A stretch of DNA of 5,536 nt, taken from NCBI GenBank assembly GCA_035558955.1, contig DATMBX010000125.1, positions 1-5,536 on the forward strand. Reading direction: 5' to 3'. Every line of letters begins with the position of its first letter. Position 1 is the first letter of the stretch. The notes under the pieces were generated by a model. That model saw nothing but the letters and a program-made list of their open reading frames with translations. It did no database searches and was not told the DNA's origin. This document shows, in pieces, positions 4,847-5,536 of the stretch. The DNA is from DASVDE01 sp035558955. Lineage in GTDB: Bacteria; Actinomycetota; Thermoleophilia; Solirubrobacterales; 70-9. Both the position numbers and the translations under genes were made by a program.

Positions 4847-5536
4847 TCAGTCCTCCTTGTAAGCGTCGATAAGGATGTCGGCGACCTCGTCGCGTGAGAA
4901 CTCGTGCGGCGGCCTTTCGCCGTTGCCGAGCATCTCGCGGACTTTCGTCCCGGAGAGGAAGAGGTGCGCCTCTTGGTCGTGCGGGCAGGTCTTGTTCGAA
5001 GCGAGCCCCTCGCACTCGTTGCACCAGAAGGTGTGCTCGAACATCAGCGGCTCGATGCCGAGCTCGTCGATGTCGATCTCGTCGAAGATTCTCTGCGCGT
5101 CGTAGGTGCCGTAGTAGTCCCCGGCGCCCGCGTGATCGCGGCCGACGATGAAGTGCGTCGCGCCGTAGTTGCGGCGGACGATCGCGTGCAGGACCGCCTC
5201 GCGCGGGCCGGCGTAATGCATCTTCGCCGGCTTCACGCCGAGCACCACCCGGTCGTTCGGGTAGTACTTGTCCATCAGCACCTCGTAGCACTTCATCCGC
5301 ACGTCGGCGGGGATGTCGCCCGCCTTGGTCTTGCCGATCAGCGGGTGGATGAAGAGCCCGTCGCAGGTCTCCAGCGCGGCCTTGGTCAGGTACTCGTGGG
5401 CGCGGTGGATCGGGTTGCGGGTCTGGAAGGCGACGACGCGGTCCCAGCCGCGGTCGGCGAAAGCCTTCTTGGACTCCTCGGGCTTCAGGTAGCGGCGCTG
5501 GAATGCGTCCTCGTGGTCGGGCAGCTCGTCGGCCTC
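4847..5536 (-). CDS. sat: ATP sulfurylase (sulfate adenylyltransferase), C-terminal part, partial
   Basis: This enzyme makes APS and pyrophosphate from ATP and sulfate, the first step of sulfate activation. The visible 229 residues, with the start beyond the right edge, cover the catalytic domain of the homo-oligomeric Sat type, not the CysDN type. Motifs are FQTRNPIHRAHEYL (37-50 of the fragment, the ATP-binding signature), VKPAKMHYAGPREAVLHAIVRRNYG (101-125), GRDHAGAGDYYG (132-143) and LSGTKVREML (194-203). CNEC plus a third Cys eight residues later and a nearby His (172-186) resemble the zinc site of the Thermus-type enzyme. No APS-kinase domain is fused at the C-terminus; the protein ends in AYKED and cysC follows after 6 nt. 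Full bacterial homologues run to roughly 380-400 residues, so about 40% is missing, including the PUA-like N-terminal domain. The operon promoter is outside the window. Confidence 0.96.
   Translation of the reverse strand, partial: EADELPDHEDAFQRRYLKPEESKKAFADRGWDRVVAFQTRNPIHRAHEYLTKAALETCDGLFIHPLIGKTKAGDIPADVRMKCYEVLMDKYYPNDRVVLGVKPAKMHYAGPREAVLHAIVRRNYGATHFIVGRDHAGAGDYYGTYDAQRIFDEIDIDELGIEPLMFEHTFWCNECEGLASNKTCPHDQEAHLFLSGTKVREMLGNGERPPHEFSRDEVADILIDAYKED

Noticed and set aside
4230..5291. Long minus-strand open frame overlapping sat and cysC in another frame
   Set aside because: Very Arg-rich translation; the sat and cysC frames carry all family motifs.

Overview
The window is a high-GC stretch with mostly C/G-ending codons, compact spacing and actinobacterial-looking proteins: a PucR regulator with an N-terminal RsbRD_N-like helical part, a secreted amicyanin-like cupredoxin, and a four-Cys secreted protein of a type I associate with Solirubrobacterales/Thermoleophilia. 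I infer a soil or environmental actinobacterium, probably class Thermoleophilia. That placement rests on protein appearance only.

Layout. (1) Positions 1-322, minus strand: the N-terminus of a biotin carboxylase (accC type) running off the left edge. (2) Positions 323-476: a short divergent control region holding the most unusual structure here. Two perfect 23-bp inverted arms (350-372 and 424-446) enclose a perfect 30-bp palindrome (379-408), and each arm points at one of the two genes. Neither gene has a visible Shine-Dalgarno, and each has a TANNNT hexamer exactly 8 nt before its start codon, which suggests leaderless transcripts. (3) Positions 477-1286, plus: a PHP-family phosphoesterase (TrpH/YciV-like) with one canonical metal-ligand His replaced by Gln. 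(4) Positions 1289-2474, minus: a secreted protein of unknown function followed by a SnoaL-like protein, probably one transcript, ending 2 bp from the PHP stop codon. (5) Positions 2475-2642: a divergent intergenic region with a 9-bp direct repeat, an imperfect inverted repeat and a hairpin that would hide the cupredoxin ribosome binding site. (6) Positions 2643-2987, plus: a secreted type 1 copper protein with an amicyanin-like ligand loop. (7) Positions 3007-5536, minus: ATP sulfurylase (sat, partial), then APS kinase (cysC), then a PucR-family regulator, closely spaced in one direction.

Functionally, Sat and CysC turn sulfate into PAPS, the activated sulfate donor. The PucR regulator, 37 nt downstream of cysC, may be co-transcribed with them. 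PHP enzymes of the TrpH type can dephosphorylate 3',5'-nucleoside bisphosphates such as PAP, the by-product of PAPS use, so a link is possible but unproven. The cupredoxin and the four-Cys protein are both exported and share a divergent promoter region, which hints at linked roles outside the membrane.

No tRNA, rRNA, CRISPR array, transposase or integrase was seen. The two best candidates for something undescribed are the nested inverted-repeat control element at 350-446 and the RBS-masking hairpin at 2610-2640.
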